From: Allokutzneria sp. A3M-2-11 16
GTDB taxonomy: Bacteria > Actinomycetota > Actinomycetes > Mycobacteriales > Pseudonocardiaceae
Reading direction: 5' to 3'
Length of the DNA: 64,000 bases
Assembly (NCBI RefSeq): GCF_024213555.1
Contig: NZ_JANAVO010000001.1
Location: forward strand, 248,001 to 312,000
Shown here: one piece after another, positions 24,419 to 33,179 of the stretch
How the letters are laid out: each line of letters opens with the position of its first letter
Numbering within the stretch: the stretch's first letter is position 1
Made by a program: the position numbers and the translations under genes
The notes under the pieces: generated by a model
What the model saw: the letters and a program-made list of their open reading frames with translations, nothing else
Told to the model about the DNA's origin: nothing
The model's database searches: none

Positions 24419-25240
24419 TCAGAGTTGGCCACGCAAAGTGTCCAGATAGCTGGTCAGTCGCACGTACACGCCCGGCTTGCCCGCGCGGGCGCAGCCGTCG
24501 CCCCACGAGGTCACGCCGATGACGACGCCCCGGACGATCAGCGGCCCGCCGGAGTCACCCTGGCAGCTGTCGATCCGACCGCTCTCGTACCCGGCGCAGA
24601 ACATCTTCTTCTTGTCGTAGGAGCGGTACGACCGCGAGCAGGTCTCGTCGTCCATCACCGGCACGTTCGCCGACATCAGGTAGCGCGAGGTCGTGCCCGT
24701 CTCGGAGGTGGCGCCCCAGCCCGCGACGACGGCCTCGGTCCCCGCCGCGTAGCGCTCCCGCTCACCGGCCGAGACCAGCGTCGCGGTCTGCGCCAGGATC
24801 GGCGTCTCCAGGGTGAGAACGCCCAGGTCATCGCCTTCGAAGACGCTGCGGTAGGACGGGTGCTGCCAGACCTTGGCGCCCCTGGCCGCCTGCCCGGCGC
24901 GGGTCTCGGTGTCCTCGCGGCCGGAGACCACGGTGATGTCGGACGCGGAGCGCTGGGCCACGCAGTGCGCGGCGGTGAGCACCTTCGTCGGGCTCATCAG
25001 CGCGCCGCCGCAGTAGACCATCCCCATCCGGTCGACGAGGTAGACCAGCCACGGGTGCTGGCCCACCGCGGCGCGCTGCCCGCCGACGACGAAGGGGTCC
25101 GCGCGCACCTCTTCCACGGGCTCGTTCGCGGCGGCCAGGCCGACCGCGACGGTGGGCACCAGGGCCGCCAGCGCGGCGACGGCGAGGGCGATCCCCAGCA
25201 CTCGCCTGCGGGAACGGATCGCTGCGGGCGGGGTCGACAT
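24419..25240 (-). CDS. Secreted trypsin-like serine protease 3
   Basis: 273 residues, the most diverged of the three. An Arg-rich N-terminus (SRRRVLGIALAVAALAALVP) gives a possible Tat-like or Sec signal. The mature start is FVVGGQRAAVG instead of IVGG. Triad: TAAHC, DDLGVLTL, GDSGGPL; pocket Asp in RIDSCQGDSGGP. No obvious terminator follows. The short inverted repeat TGGTCGG-CGTA-CCGACCA upstream (near 25302-25320) may be regulatory. Confidence 0.9.
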   Translation of the reverse strand: MSTPPAAIRSRRRVLGIALAVAALAALVPTVAVGLAAANEPVEEVRADPFVVGGQRAAVGQHPWLVYLVDRMGMVYCGGALMSPTKVLTAAHCVAQRSASDITVVSGREDTETRAGQAARGAKVWQHPSYRSVFEGDDLGVLTLETPILAQTATLVSAGERERYAAGTEAVVAGWGATSETGTTSRYLMSANVPVMDDETCSRSYRSYDKKKMFCAGYESGRIDSCQGDSGGPLIVRGVVIGVTSWGDGCARAGKPGVYVRLTSYLDTLRGQL

Positions 25241-25407
25241 GCGCGAACTCCTTGTCCATTCTCCGGTGATCTCAAACCACCGGTTTCACCAACGAGGTCC
25301 ACTCGACTGGTCGGCGTACCGACCACTGATCTAAATGGACGCCCCCGGACGACGGGGCGGCGGGGTGCCTCAAAGATCGTTTGCGCCGTTCGTGCGAAGC
25401 TGGCGGA

Positions 25408-26283
25408 GTGGCCGGTTTTTCACAGCGCCTTTCACAGAACACGCTGAATCTGGCGTGCGCGGCGACCCTCCTCACGGCGTGCGCCACTCAGCAACCAGCC
25501 CAGCAACCGGCCCCGCTGAGCGCGCCGACCAGCAGCTCCTCTTCCGCCACCACCGCTCCGACAACGACGACCACCGAAGCTCCGAAGCCGAAGTGGCGCG
25601 TGGGTGCCCAGCCGTTGCCCAAGCGCGCGGACGGCTTCGGCGCGATCCTGCCGACACCGCCGGAGCTGGTGAACCGCGCGCTGCCGACCACGGACGTGTT
25701 GCCCCCGCCGAGCGGCAACCGGTTCGCCTCGACGGTGAGCGCGGTCCCGCCCTCGGTGCTGGCGCGGAGCACGTGGCAATCGGGATGCCCCGTGCGCAAA
25801 GAAGACCTGCGCTACCTGACGCTGTCGTTCTGGGGCTTCGACGGCCGCCAGCACACCGGCGAGCTGCTGGTGAACGCGAGCGCGGCGGACGCGATGGTCA
25901 CGGTGTTCGGCAAGCTCTGGGCCGCGCGCTTTCCCTTGGAGGAAATGCGGATCTCCTCGCGCGCCGATCTCGACCGCGCACCGACCGGCGACGGCAACAA
26001 CACGTCTGCGTTCGTGTGCCGCCCCACGCGCGGCCTGTCCACGTGGTCGGCGCACGCTTACGGCATCGCCCTGGACATCAACCCGTTCTGCAATCCCTAC
26101 CTGCGCGGCGATCTCGTTCTGCCGGAGCTGGCGGGCGCCTACGTCAACCGGTCCCGCCGCTCTCCTGGGATGATCTTCTCCGACGACGTGGTCACACGGG
26201 CGTTCGCGTCCGTGGGCTGGACCTGGGGCGGCTCGTGGCGCTCCCCCAAGGATCTGATGCACTTTTCGGCAAACGGTAGGTAG
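25408..26283 (+). CDS. M15-type D-Ala-D-Ala carboxypeptidase/endolysin-like lipoprotein
   Basis: 291 residues from the GTG at 25408. Lipoprotein signal with lipobox LLTAC (Cys25), then a Ser/Thr/Pro-rich linker of ~45 residues and a C-terminal M15 peptidase-like domain. That domain shows STWSAHAYGIALDINPFCNPY (the His..Asp metal site) and SPKDLMHFS (second metal His). It would trim peptidoglycan peptide stems outside the membrane. A TTG at 25381 is an alternative start. Confidence 0.82.
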   Translation: MAGFSQRLSQNTLNLACAATLLTACATQQPAQQPAPLSAPTSSSSSATTAPTTTTTEAPKPKWRVGAQPLPKRADGFGAILPTPPELVNRALPTTDVLPPPSGNRFASTVSAVPPSVLARSTWQSGCPVRKEDLRYLTLSFWGFDGRQHTGELLVNASAADAMVTVFGKLWAARFPLEEMRISSRADLDRAPTGDGNNTSAFVCRPTRGLSTWSAHAYGIALDINPFCNPYLRGDLVLPELAGAYVNRSRRSPGMIFSDDVVTRAFASVGWTWGGSWRSPKDLMHFSANGR

Positions 26284-26315
26284 CCCCCGTCGCAGGTGAG
26301 GGCTACGGTCGCGCC

Positions 26316-27521
26316 ATGCGGGGATATCCAGCTCGGATCGGCGTCGTGGCCGTGCTCGCCACAGCGCTCACCGCCGGTGTCGCGAACGCCGGTCAGCCAG
26401 GACTCGATCCTGTTGCACTGCAAGCAAGTCTGACGAAGTTGCACACGGCCGGGATGCCCGCCGTGTACGCCGCGGTGCGGGACGGGGCGCGGTACTGGCA
26501 GGGCGCGGCCGGAGTGTCCGATGTGGACACCAAGGTGCCCGCGCGCGCGACCTTCGAGCACCGCATCGGCAGCGTCACCAAGCCGATGATCGCCACCGCG
26601 GTGCTCCAGCTGGTGGCCACGAAGAAGATCGCGCTCGACGCGCCGATCGGCGACTACCTGCCGGAGAACGTGCCGGGTGAGCTGGGCCGCCGGGTGACCG
26701 TGCGCATGCTGCTCAACCACACCAGCGGCATCGCCGACTTCATCGCGCCGCTGTTCCCCAAGCCGGCGGACATCGAGGCGAACCGGTTGCGCGAGTTCGA
26801 CGTGGCCTCGCTCGTGCGCACCGCGCTGCCGCTGCCGCCGACCGGCGCGCCCGGCGAGAAGTGGAGCTACTCCAACACCAACTACCTGATCGCCGGACTG
26901 CTGCTGACCAAGGTCACCAAGGCGGACTTCCGCGAGTATGTGACGCGCAACGTGCTGCGGCCCGCGGGGATGCGGAACACGTACTTCCCACGCAGGGAAG
27001 CGACGATCCGCGGACCGCACGCGAAGGCCTACGAGGAGCTCTACGGGGCGTTCGTGCCGCCCAAGGACTTCAGCGTCTACAAGATGACGTGGGCGGACGC
27101 CGCGGGCGAGATCATCGCGCCGATGGCGGACGTGGTGGCGTTCCACAAAGCCTTGCAGGGCGGCAAGCTGCTGCCGCCAGCGCAGCTCGCGGAGATGAAG
27201 CGCACGGTGCCGATCATCGCGCCCAACGGCACGAAGGTCGGCGAGTACGGCCTGGGGCTCAACGCCTACGCGCTGCCGTGCGGGCGGATCTGGGGCCATG
27301 ACGGCGCGGTGTGGGGCATGGGCACGTTCAGCGGGTCGACCGAGGACGGCAAGCGCCAGCTCTCGGTCGGCACGAACCTGATGAAGTACCAGCGCATCAA
27401 GCCGGACGGTTCGGTCCAGCCGCACCCCACGATCGACCCGGCCTACCTCGACGTGGTCACGAAGGCCGCCTGCGGCTCCGCGACACCTCCCCCGGCGAGC
27501 GCGCTGCGCACGACCGGCTGA
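26316..27521 (+). CDS. Secreted serine beta-lactamase-family hydrolase
   Basis: 401 residues with a signal peptide ending near VANA (residue ~25). Active-site motifs of the class C/DD-peptidase family: SVTK (Ser86-Lys89), YSN (near 186) and HDG (near 328). It resembles actinomycete D-alanyl-D-alanine carboxypeptidases and esterases, so hydrolysis of peptidoglycan or a small ester is more likely than beta-lactam resistance. Same strand as the M15 lipoprotein 33 bp upstream, perhaps one transcript. Ends at a strong hairpin. Confidence 0.85.
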   Translation: MRGYPARIGVVAVLATALTAGVANAGQPGLDPVALQASLTKLHTAGMPAVYAAVRDGARYWQGAAGVSDVDTKVPARATFEHRIGSVTKPMIATAVLQLVATKKIALDAPIGDYLPENVPGELGRRVTVRMLLNHTSGIADFIAPLFPKPADIEANRLREFDVASLVRTALPLPPTGAPGEKWSYSNTNYLIAGLLLTKVTKADFREYVTRNVLRPAGMRNTYFPRREATIRGPHAKAYEELYGAFVPPKDFSVYKMTWADAAGEIIAPMADVVAFHKALQGGKLLPPAQLAEMKRTVPIIAPNGTKVGEYGLGLNAYALPCGRIWGHDGAVWGMGTFSGSTEDGKRQLSVGTNLMKYQRIKPDGSVQPHPTIDPAYLDVVTKAACGSATPPPASALRTTG

Positions 27522-27530
27522 CACAGCACG

Positions 27531-27556
27531 GGAGGGGCGCTCTGGAGCGCCCCTCC
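27531..27556. terminator. Bidirectional hairpin terminator
   Basis: GGAGGGGCGCTC pairs with GAGCGCCCCTCC in the 48-bp gap between convergent genes; plus-strand continuation is TTGATGTG. Serves the beta-lactamase-family gene and possibly the M48 protease gene. Confidence 0.8.
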
Positions 27557-27569
27557 TTGATGTGCCGAG

Positions 27570-28640
27570 CTACTTCCCGTCGCTCGACGGAGGGCCCGAC
27601 GGGGGCTGGTCGTCCGGTCCGCCGGTGAACTTCTTCCAGACCTTGCCCGCGGTGCTGGAGAGGATGTCGCCCACCTCGTTGAGGACCTTGGCGAGCGGGT
27701 CGGCCGAGCTGGCGATGGCGTCCTTGTAGGACTTGGCCGCCGACTTGACGTCGTCGCGCCAGTTGGTGACGTCGTCGTTCTCGCGGCTGGGGTACTCGCC
27801 CGCCAGGATCGCCCGGTACTCCTCGCCCGCCGCCCAGCGCTGCAGGTCGGCGGCGCGGACCACCGGCAGCGGGTCGAGGCGGTTGCTCAGGTGCAGCAGC
27901 TTGAGCACGCTGTCGCGGACGTCCGGGACCGCGTCGTAGTCCTTGGCCTGCTTGAGGTAGGCCTCGGTGTCGATCTCGCGGACGTCGATGCCGCCGGAGA
28001 GCTTGATGTGCGCCCGCAGCGCGACCTCGGGGTCCTGCACGCAGAGCAGGCCCGCCCGGTCGGCGGAGAGCTGGGCGCGGCGGTACCAGTCCTGCAGCGC
28101 GATGATGATCGCGCGCATGCCCCAGTAGCCGACCGGCATCCAGGCGATGCCGGTGACCATGGAGATCAGCCTGCGCAGCACCGTGTAGTAGACGGCGTGG
28201 CCGGAGAGCGCGTGGCCCATCTCGTGGCCGATGACGAAGCGCAGCTCGTCCTCGTCGAGCAGTTCGATCAGCCCGGTGGTGATCACGATGAACGGCTCGT
28301 CCATGCCGATGGTCATCGCGTTGGCGTGCGGGTCCCGCGCCACGAAGACCTCGGGCACCGGGGTGATGTCCAGCACTGCGGCGCACTCCAGCCGGAGCCG
28401 GTGCACCGTCGGGTACTGGGTCTCGGTGACCTTGATCGAGGACGCCAGCGCGAGCAGCCGCTCGCTGCGCTCCCCGAGGGCACCGGAGATGGCCTTCAGC
28501 ACCGCCGGGAACCCCGGCACGGCGCGCGCGGTCGCCAGCGCGCCGCGGTCCGCCGGGTGCTCGTACGCGCGCGGGCTGATGTTCGGAAACCGAACCCGGC
28601 CGGTCGCGGCGGGCGGTTGAGGCGGTTGGTTCACAGACAC
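27570..28640 (-). CDS. M48-family zinc metalloprotease
   Basis: 356 residues with the HExxH zinc site VIGHEMGHALSGH near residue 139 and downstream SADRAGLLCVQD that would supply the third ligand. Upstream ANAMTIGMDEPFIVITTGLI is typical of HtpX/Ste24-like proteins. It has only weak hydrophobic segments (ISMVTGIAWMPVGYWGM), so membrane attachment is uncertain. The C-terminal tail is Asp/Ser/Pro-rich. Probably a quality-control peptidase. ATG start; divergent from TetR 28866 across a region with a strong hairpin. Confidence 0.85.
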   Translation of the reverse strand: MSVNQPPQPPAATGRVRFPNISPRAYEHPADRGALATARAVPGFPAVLKAISGALGERSERLLALASSIKVTETQYPTVHRLRLECAAVLDITPVPEVFVARDPHANAMTIGMDEPFIVITTGLIELLDEDELRFVIGHEMGHALSGHAVYYTVLRRLISMVTGIAWMPVGYWGMRAIIIALQDWYRRAQLSADRAGLLCVQDPEVALRAHIKLSGGIDVREIDTEAYLKQAKDYDAVPDVRDSVLKLLHLSNRLDPLPVVRAADLQRWAAGEEYRAILAGEYPSRENDDVTNWRDDVKSAAKSYKDAIASSADPLAKVLNEVGDILSSTAGKVWKKFTGGPDDQPPSGPPSSDGK

Positions 28641-28736
28641 TCCCCGATCTCTGGTGTGCCTCCGAGGCTAGCCCGATCGGGCGGTGGCCAGATCGGTGGA
28701 AACCCTGAATCGGCCCCCGAAGCGGCCCTGACCAGC

Positions 28737-28779
28737 CCGGGGTGTCGGCCTCACCCCCTGTCGGAGGCCGACACCCCGG
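28737..28779. repeat. 16-bp perfect inverted repeat between divergent genes
   Basis: CCGGGGTGTCGGCCTC (28737-28752) pairs with GAGGCCGACACCCCGG (28764-28779), 11-nt loop. It lies between the starts of M48 (minus) and TetR (plus), where no terminator is needed, so it may be an operator or a leader hairpin. Further TTGAC/GTCAA half-sites occur at 28808-28832 closer to the TetR start. Confidence 0.65.
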
Positions 28780-28865
28780 TTGACGCCCCTCACCCCACAT
28801 GAAAATCTTGACCAGATTTCGTTTTCAGTCAAGCGGTCAATCAACCGGCACCGAGCGGGGAGTCC

Positions 28866-29582
28866 ATGGCCGAACGCGCCGCCAGGGCCGAGCGCGTCCT
28901 GGACGCGGCGGCCGACCTGCTGCTGCGCTGGGGTTATCGCCGGACCACCGTCGACGACGTGGCGAAACAGGCGGGCATCGGCAAGGGCACGATCTACCTG
29001 CACTGGCGCACCCGCGAGGACCTGTTCCAGGCGGTGCTGGTCCGCGAGTCGGCCCGCTACCTGCGGGAACTGCTCGACGAGATCGCCGCCGATCCGGCGG
29101 CCGTGCTGCCCAACCGGATGGTGCGCATCGGCTACCTGGCGGTCATGCGCAACCCGCTGATGCGCGCGATGCTCGTCGGGGACGAGGACCTGCTCGGCTC
29201 GCTCGTCAGCCGCGACGGCAGCACCGTGCCGAGGGCGGTGCTGATGCTGGAGCGCGAGGGATACGACCGCGCGATCGCGAACGGACGCCTGCTTCGGGGT
29301 GATCTCAGCCCGGAACTGGAGATCCGGGGACTGACATGCACGATCATGGGCTTCTACCTGATCGACACGGCGGTGCCCGGTGGGTCCGGCATGGGGCTGG
29401 AGACCACCGCGGACGTGCTGGCGCACATCGTGCGCAACGCGTTCGAGGCCAGGCGGACGCCGTCCGAGGAGGAACTGACCAGGATCGCCGGTGAAGTGAC
29501 CGCCTTCTACGAGCGGACCCACGCGCGCTGCCTCGACCACGTGCGCACGGGTCAGGTCGAGGGGGCGGCGGCACCGGACTGA
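28866..29582 (+). CDS. TetR/AcrR-family regulator
   Basis: 238 residues. HTH: RVLDAAADLLLRWGYRRTTV, DDVAKQAGIGKGTIYLHWRT and REDLFQ, a standard TetR DNA-binding domain. The C-terminal ligand domain is generic. It is followed 23 bp downstream by the P450-like gene on the same strand, so it probably controls that gene, the hydrolase after it and itself. Upstream half-sites TTGAC and GTCAA could be its operator. Confidence 0.88.
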   Translation: MAERAARAERVLDAAADLLLRWGYRRTTVDDVAKQAGIGKGTIYLHWRTREDLFQAVLVRESARYLRELLDEIAADPAAVLPNRMVRIGYLAVMRNPLMRAMLVGDEDLLGSLVSRDGSTVPRAVLMLEREGYDRAIANGRLLRGDLSPELEIRGLTCTIMGFYLIDTAVPGGSGMGLETTADVLAHIVRNAFEARRTPSEEELTRIAGEVTAFYERTHARCLDHVRTGQVEGAAAPD

Positions 29583-29605
29583 GGGGCCCGAAAGGGGTGA
29601 TCACC

Positions 29606-30862
29606 GTGGCGGAGGCGCTGGGGGCGTGGCCGACGACGGCGGACCGGGATCGACATCGGGCGATGCGCGGGGCGGAACCCGTCGCACGCGATCCCGATTC
29701 CGGGATGTGGCTGGTGTACCGGTACGAGGACGCGGCGCGGGTGCTGACCGACCACGCCGCGTTCACCTCGGAGTACGCCTCCTCCAGCGCGCTCGTCTCG
29801 CGCCTGCTCTCCGGGCGGGACCCGGTGGTGATCACCCCGGCGATGCACCGCGAGCTGCGCCGCACGGTCAGCCGCCGGTTCACGCCCGGCGTGGTGGCCG
29901 CGTTGGGTTCGCGGGTGCTGACGGTGACGACGGAACTGCTGGACCGGGTCGCCGGGGACGAGCGGATCGACCTCGCCACCGATCTCGCCTTCCCCCTGCC
30001 GGTGCGCGTGATCGCGGAGCTGCTCGGTGTTCCGCAAGCGGACATGGACTCCGTGTTGCTGTGGGTGGACACGTTGTGCGGCAACGATTCCCAGCCACCG
30101 CTGGTCCCCGTCCAGCGCCGGGTGTCCGCGTGCGACGCACGCGCCGAGCTGCTGGCCTACCTGTACGCGCACGTCGCGGAGTACCGGCGGAACAGCGCTT
30201 CGGACCTCACCGCGGAGTTCCTCGCGACCGAGATCGACGGCATGACGCCGGACGACGACCAAGCCGTGGCGCTGCTCGGCCTGGTGCTGCTCTCCGGGCA
30301 CCTCACCACCACGAGCCTGCTGGCGTCGGTCGTGCTCAGCCTCGACGACTTCCCCGCGGCGAGCGACGAGGTGCGCGCCTTCCCCGAACTGCTCGCGCCG
30401 ACGATCGAGGAGGTGCTGCGGTACCGCACCCCGGTCTCCCAGGTGACGCGCAGGGCGAAGCTGGACGTCGAGCTCGGCGGGCGGCGCGTCCTGGCCGGGG
30501 AGCAGGTCGTGGTCGTCATGGACTCGGTGAACCAGGACGAGCGCCGGTTCCCCGCCCCGGAGCGCTTCGACATCCACCGCAAGACGACCTCACGGCTGTC
30601 CACCGGCTACGGCCTGCCGTTCGGTCCGGGCTCCCCCGTCGCGCGGTTGCAGACGCGGATGGCCCTGGAGCTGCTGCTGTGGCGCTACTGCGAGATCTCG
30701 GTCGACCGCGCCGCGCTGCGTGCCGAGCGCGTCGGCTGGATCACGGTTCCGACGTCGATGCCGCTCCGCGTGCGGTCGAAACGCGCCGTGCACAACGCCG
30801 AGGTGCCCCCACCGGGCGGTCAGGGTTCACACTTGTCCCGTGGACGTCGACATTCTCGGTGA
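29606..30862 (+). CDS. Cytochrome P450-like protein lacking the haem-ligand cysteine
   Basis: 418 residues with a full P450 fold: ExxR helix IEEVLRYRTPV and the region after the haem loop (PVARLQTRMALELL). The haem loop aligns without gaps but reads TGYGLPFGPGSP where active enzymes have FGxGxHxCxG: Gly340 replaces the axial Cys and Pro replaces the preceding His. The I-helix reads SGHLTTTSLL, losing the usual acid of AGHETT. Thiolate haem catalysis is therefore not expected. Known cysteine-less P450 homologues (EryCII, DesVIII, DnrQ) act as glycosyltransferase activators, but no glycosyltransferase is near. The GTG at 29606 follows AAAGGGG; GTG 29597 is an alternative. It overlaps the hydrolase by 23 bp. 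Confidence 0.85.
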   Translation: MAEALGAWPTTADRDRHRAMRGAEPVARDPDSGMWLVYRYEDAARVLTDHAAFTSEYASSSALVSRLLSGRDPVVITPAMHRELRRTVSRRFTPGVVAALGSRVLTVTTELLDRVAGDERIDLATDLAFPLPVRVIAELLGVPQADMDSVLLWVDTLCGNDSQPPLVPVQRRVSACDARAELLAYLYAHVAEYRRNSASDLTAEFLATEIDGMTPDDDQAVALLGLVLLSGHLTTTSLLASVVLSLDDFPAASDEVRAFPELLAPTIEEVLRYRTPVSQVTRRAKLDVELGGRRVLAGEQVVVVMDSVNQDERRFPAPERFDIHRKTTSRLSTGYGLPFGPGSPVARLQTRMALELLLWRYCEISVDRAALRAERVGWITVPTSMPLRVRSKRAVHNAEVPPPGGQGSHLSRGRRHSR

Positions 30863-31793
30863 GCCCTATCGGGTTCGAACGCTGCCCCTCGCCCCCACCC
30901 AGGACGGCGACGAGGTCGTCGCGACCCTGGTGCACCTGCCCGCCGAGAACCCCGGCAAGGGCGCGGTCCTCTACGTCCACGGCTGGTGCGACTACTTCTT
31001 CCAGGACCACGTGGCCCGGCACTTCACCGCCCAGGGCCACGACTTCTACGCGTTGGACCTGCGGCGCTACGGGCGCTCGATCCGGCCCGACCAGCTACCG
31101 ACGTTCACCACCGACCTCACCGAGTACTTCGAGGAGATCGACGCCGCGATCTCGGTGATCCGCTCCGAGCACGGGCACCGGCGCGTGGTGCTGCTCGCGC
31201 ACTCCACCGGCGGGCTGATCGCGCCGCTGTGGGCGCACGAGCACCGGGCGGCGAACCTCATCGACGCCCTCGTGCTGAACAGCCCGTGGCTGGACCTCGC
31301 AGAACCCTGGCTCTCCCGCACGATCGGCACGGCGGTGAACCACGTGGTGGGCGGCATCGCCCCGCGGCTGGTCGTGAAGCCGGGTCTGGCGCCCACCTAC
31401 GGGCACAGCCTCAGCTCCACCCACCACGGCGAGTGGAGCTACGACAACGAGTGGAAGCCCTCCGAGCACTTCCCGGTGCGGGCGGGATGGCTGCGCGCGG
31501 TGCGGATCGGCCACGCGCGGGTGCACCGCGGGCTGGACATCCGGGTTCCCGTGCTCGTCGAGCACTCCACGCGCAGCCTCCTGCACCGCAGGAAGTGGGA
31601 GCCCGCGGCGATGACCGCCGACACCGTGCTGGACGTGGAGCAGATCGCGCGCTGGGCGCCCAAGCTCGGCCGCGATGTCACGACGGTGCCGATCGAGGAC
31701 GGCATGCACGACCTGTTCCTGTCGGCCGAGCCGGTGCGGAACAAGGCGCTCGCGGAGATCGACTCCTGGCTCGCGCAGCGGCTGGGCCCCTGA
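30840..31793 (+). CDS. Alpha/beta hydrolase, lysophospholipase-like
   Basis: 317 residues from the GTG at 30840, overlapping the P450-like gene. Fold motifs: VLYVHGWCDYFFQDHVARHF (oxyanion region with a Cys-Asp), nucleophile elbow LLAHSTGG and C-terminal IEDGMHDLFLS with the likely catalytic His. YALDLRRYGRS is a common strand-turn in monoacylglycerol lipase-like enzymes. No signal peptide. Translational coupling to the P450-like protein suggests a shared pathway; the substrate is unknown. Confidence 0.82.
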   Translation: MDVDILGEPYRVRTLPLAPTQDGDEVVATLVHLPAENPGKGAVLYVHGWCDYFFQDHVARHFTAQGHDFYALDLRRYGRSIRPDQLPTFTTDLTEYFEEIDAAISVIRSEHGHRRVVLLAHSTGGLIAPLWAHEHRAANLIDALVLNSPWLDLAEPWLSRTIGTAVNHVVGGIAPRLVVKPGLAPTYGHSLSSTHHGEWSYDNEWKPSEHFPVRAGWLRAVRIGHARVHRGLDIRVPVLVEHSTRSLLHRRKWEPAAMTADTVLDVEQIARWAPKLGRDVTTVPIEDGMHDLFLSAEPVRNKALAEIDSWLAQRLGP

Positions 31794-31921
31794 GGCGGGC
31801 GGGTGCGGCTCCGGGTCGGATTCCGGGCAGACCCCGAGGTGTGGAATGCGCGAAATGGGCAACCTGATGTGGAGGGGCAATAGGCACCGGCCCCGCCGCC
31901 AAGATCAGGAGGTAGCGCCAA

Positions 31922-32122
31922 ATGACCGCTCCGTACCGCACCCACCGGCTCACCCGTTCTCGCGACAGCGTGTTCTTCGGTGTCGCGGGCGGCATCGCGG
32001 AGCGCTTCGGCTGGCGCCCCGGGACCGTTCGACTGGCCTTCGTGGTGTCCTGCGTGCTTCCCGGCCCACAGATCCTGTTGTACCTGGTTCTGGCCCTGCT
32101 GCTGCCCAAGCCGGGCCACTGA
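31922..32122 (+). CDS. PspC-domain small membrane protein
   Basis: 66 residues, essentially one PspC domain: RLTRSRDSVFFGVAGGIAER, FGWRPGTVRLAFVVSC and a hydrophobic end ILLYLVLALLLPKPG. PspC proteins sense or protect the membrane in phage-shock-like responses. AGGAGG precedes the ATG. Confidence 0.88.
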   Translation: MTAPYRTHRLTRSRDSVFFGVAGGIAERFGWRPGTVRLAFVVSCVLPGPQILLYLVLALLLPKPGH

Positions 32123-32237
32123 CGCGCACTGTTTACCCGCCATACCGGACATTTACCGCAATCCTGCCGAACTCACGTTTCCTTTTCCTGGAGCCGCATT
32201 ATTCTGTTCTCCAGGAATCGGGTGGCAGGAGTCCGAC

Positions 32238-32957
32238 ATGGCTGGCGTATCGGTACGGCGGGCGGCTTCCTACGGAATCGACGCTCCGGTCGTTTTCGCG
32301 GGATTCGGCTTCGGCGTGCTCAGCTGCCTCCTGACGATGGCCATCACCGACAGCCCGGCGCCCCTCGTGGGGGCCGGGCTGCTGGCGTTGTTCGCGGCCG
32401 TCCACCTGCACGCCACCGTGCGCGGCAAGTTCGTCGTCTGGGACGAGGTCCTCGCCGGGCTCCGGCTGCGCGGCGACGAGGACGTGGTGGACCTCGGTTG
32501 CGGCCGCGGCGCCGTGCTGCTCGCCGCGGCCAAGCGCCTCCCCTGCGGCGGCGCGGTCGGCGTCGACCCCTGGCGCAGTGTCGACCAGTCCGGCAACGAC
32601 ATCGCCGTCACCCAGGAGAACGCGGTGGCGGAGGGGGTGGCCGACCGCGTCCAGCTGCGCACCGGTGACCTGGCGGGGTTGCCGTTGCTCGACGAGTCCT
32701 TCGACCTCGTGCTGAGCAGCCTGGCGATCCACACCGTGCCTGGGGCGGACGCGCGGACGCTGGCGATCCGCGAGGCGGTCCGCGTTCTGCGCTCCGGCGG
32801 CCGGATCGTGCTCGCCGATATCGCGCACACGCGGCAGTACGCGGCCGCGCTCACCGAACTGGGAATGACCGACGTGCGCAGGCGCGGCCTCGGCTGGCGA
32901 ATGTGGTGGAGCGGCCCCTGGGTGCCCACCACGCTGGTGACGGCGCGAAAGCCCTGA
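32238..32957 (+). CDS. Class I SAM-dependent methyltransferase with N-terminal membrane helices
   Basis: 239 residues. Two hydrophobic segments come first (VVFAGFGFGVLSCLLTMAI and LVGAGLLALFAAVHLHATV), then a Rossmann methyltransferase domain with motif I VVDLGCGRGAVLLAAAKRL, acidic GVDPW, and a UbiE/COQ5-like ESFDLVLSSLAIHTVP and LRSGGRIVLADIAH. The target may be a lipid or membrane-linked molecule. ATG after CAGGAG. Ends at a hairpin terminator. Confidence 0.82.
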   Translation: MAGVSVRRAASYGIDAPVVFAGFGFGVLSCLLTMAITDSPAPLVGAGLLALFAAVHLHATVRGKFVVWDEVLAGLRLRGDEDVVDLGCGRGAVLLAAAKRLPCGGAVGVDPWRSVDQSGNDIAVTQENAVAEGVADRVQLRTGDLAGLPLLDESFDLVLSSLAIHTVPGADARTLAIREAVRVLRSGGRIVLADIAHTRQYAAALTELGMTDVRRRGLGWRMWWSGPWVPTTLVTARKP

Positions 32958-32974
32958 AAACCTCTCGATCAGGT

Positions 32975-32999
32975 GATCACCGGGCAATTCCCGGTGATC
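32975..32999 (+). terminator. Hairpin after the methyltransferase gene
   Basis: 10-bp stem GATCACCGGG with CCCGGTGATC, loop CAATT, 18 bp after the stop. No strong T-tract. Confidence 0.65.
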
Positions 33000-33179
33000 C
33001 CCGAACGGCCTGGTTCCGCTCATACGTTGTGGTGGCACATCAGTAGCTCTCAGTTCGCGGATTCCGGGAAACGGGTGAAATAGCGAATTGGAGATGCCGT
33101 TATCGGGAATTGGGTGTTGCACTGGTGATGGGCCCACCACTTCCAGAATTTCGCCCGACTCGAGGGGAAGCAACAACCC

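Noticed and set aside
26316-27521. True beta-lactamase resistance gene
   Set aside because: Motifs fit the wider serine hydrolase/DD-peptidase family and the neighbour is another wall-peptide enzyme; nothing shows beta-lactam hydrolysis.
29606-31793. Macrolide-type biosynthetic cluster suggested by the cysteine-less P450
   Set aside because: No PKS, NRPS, sugar or glycosyltransferase genes are in the surrounding DNA.
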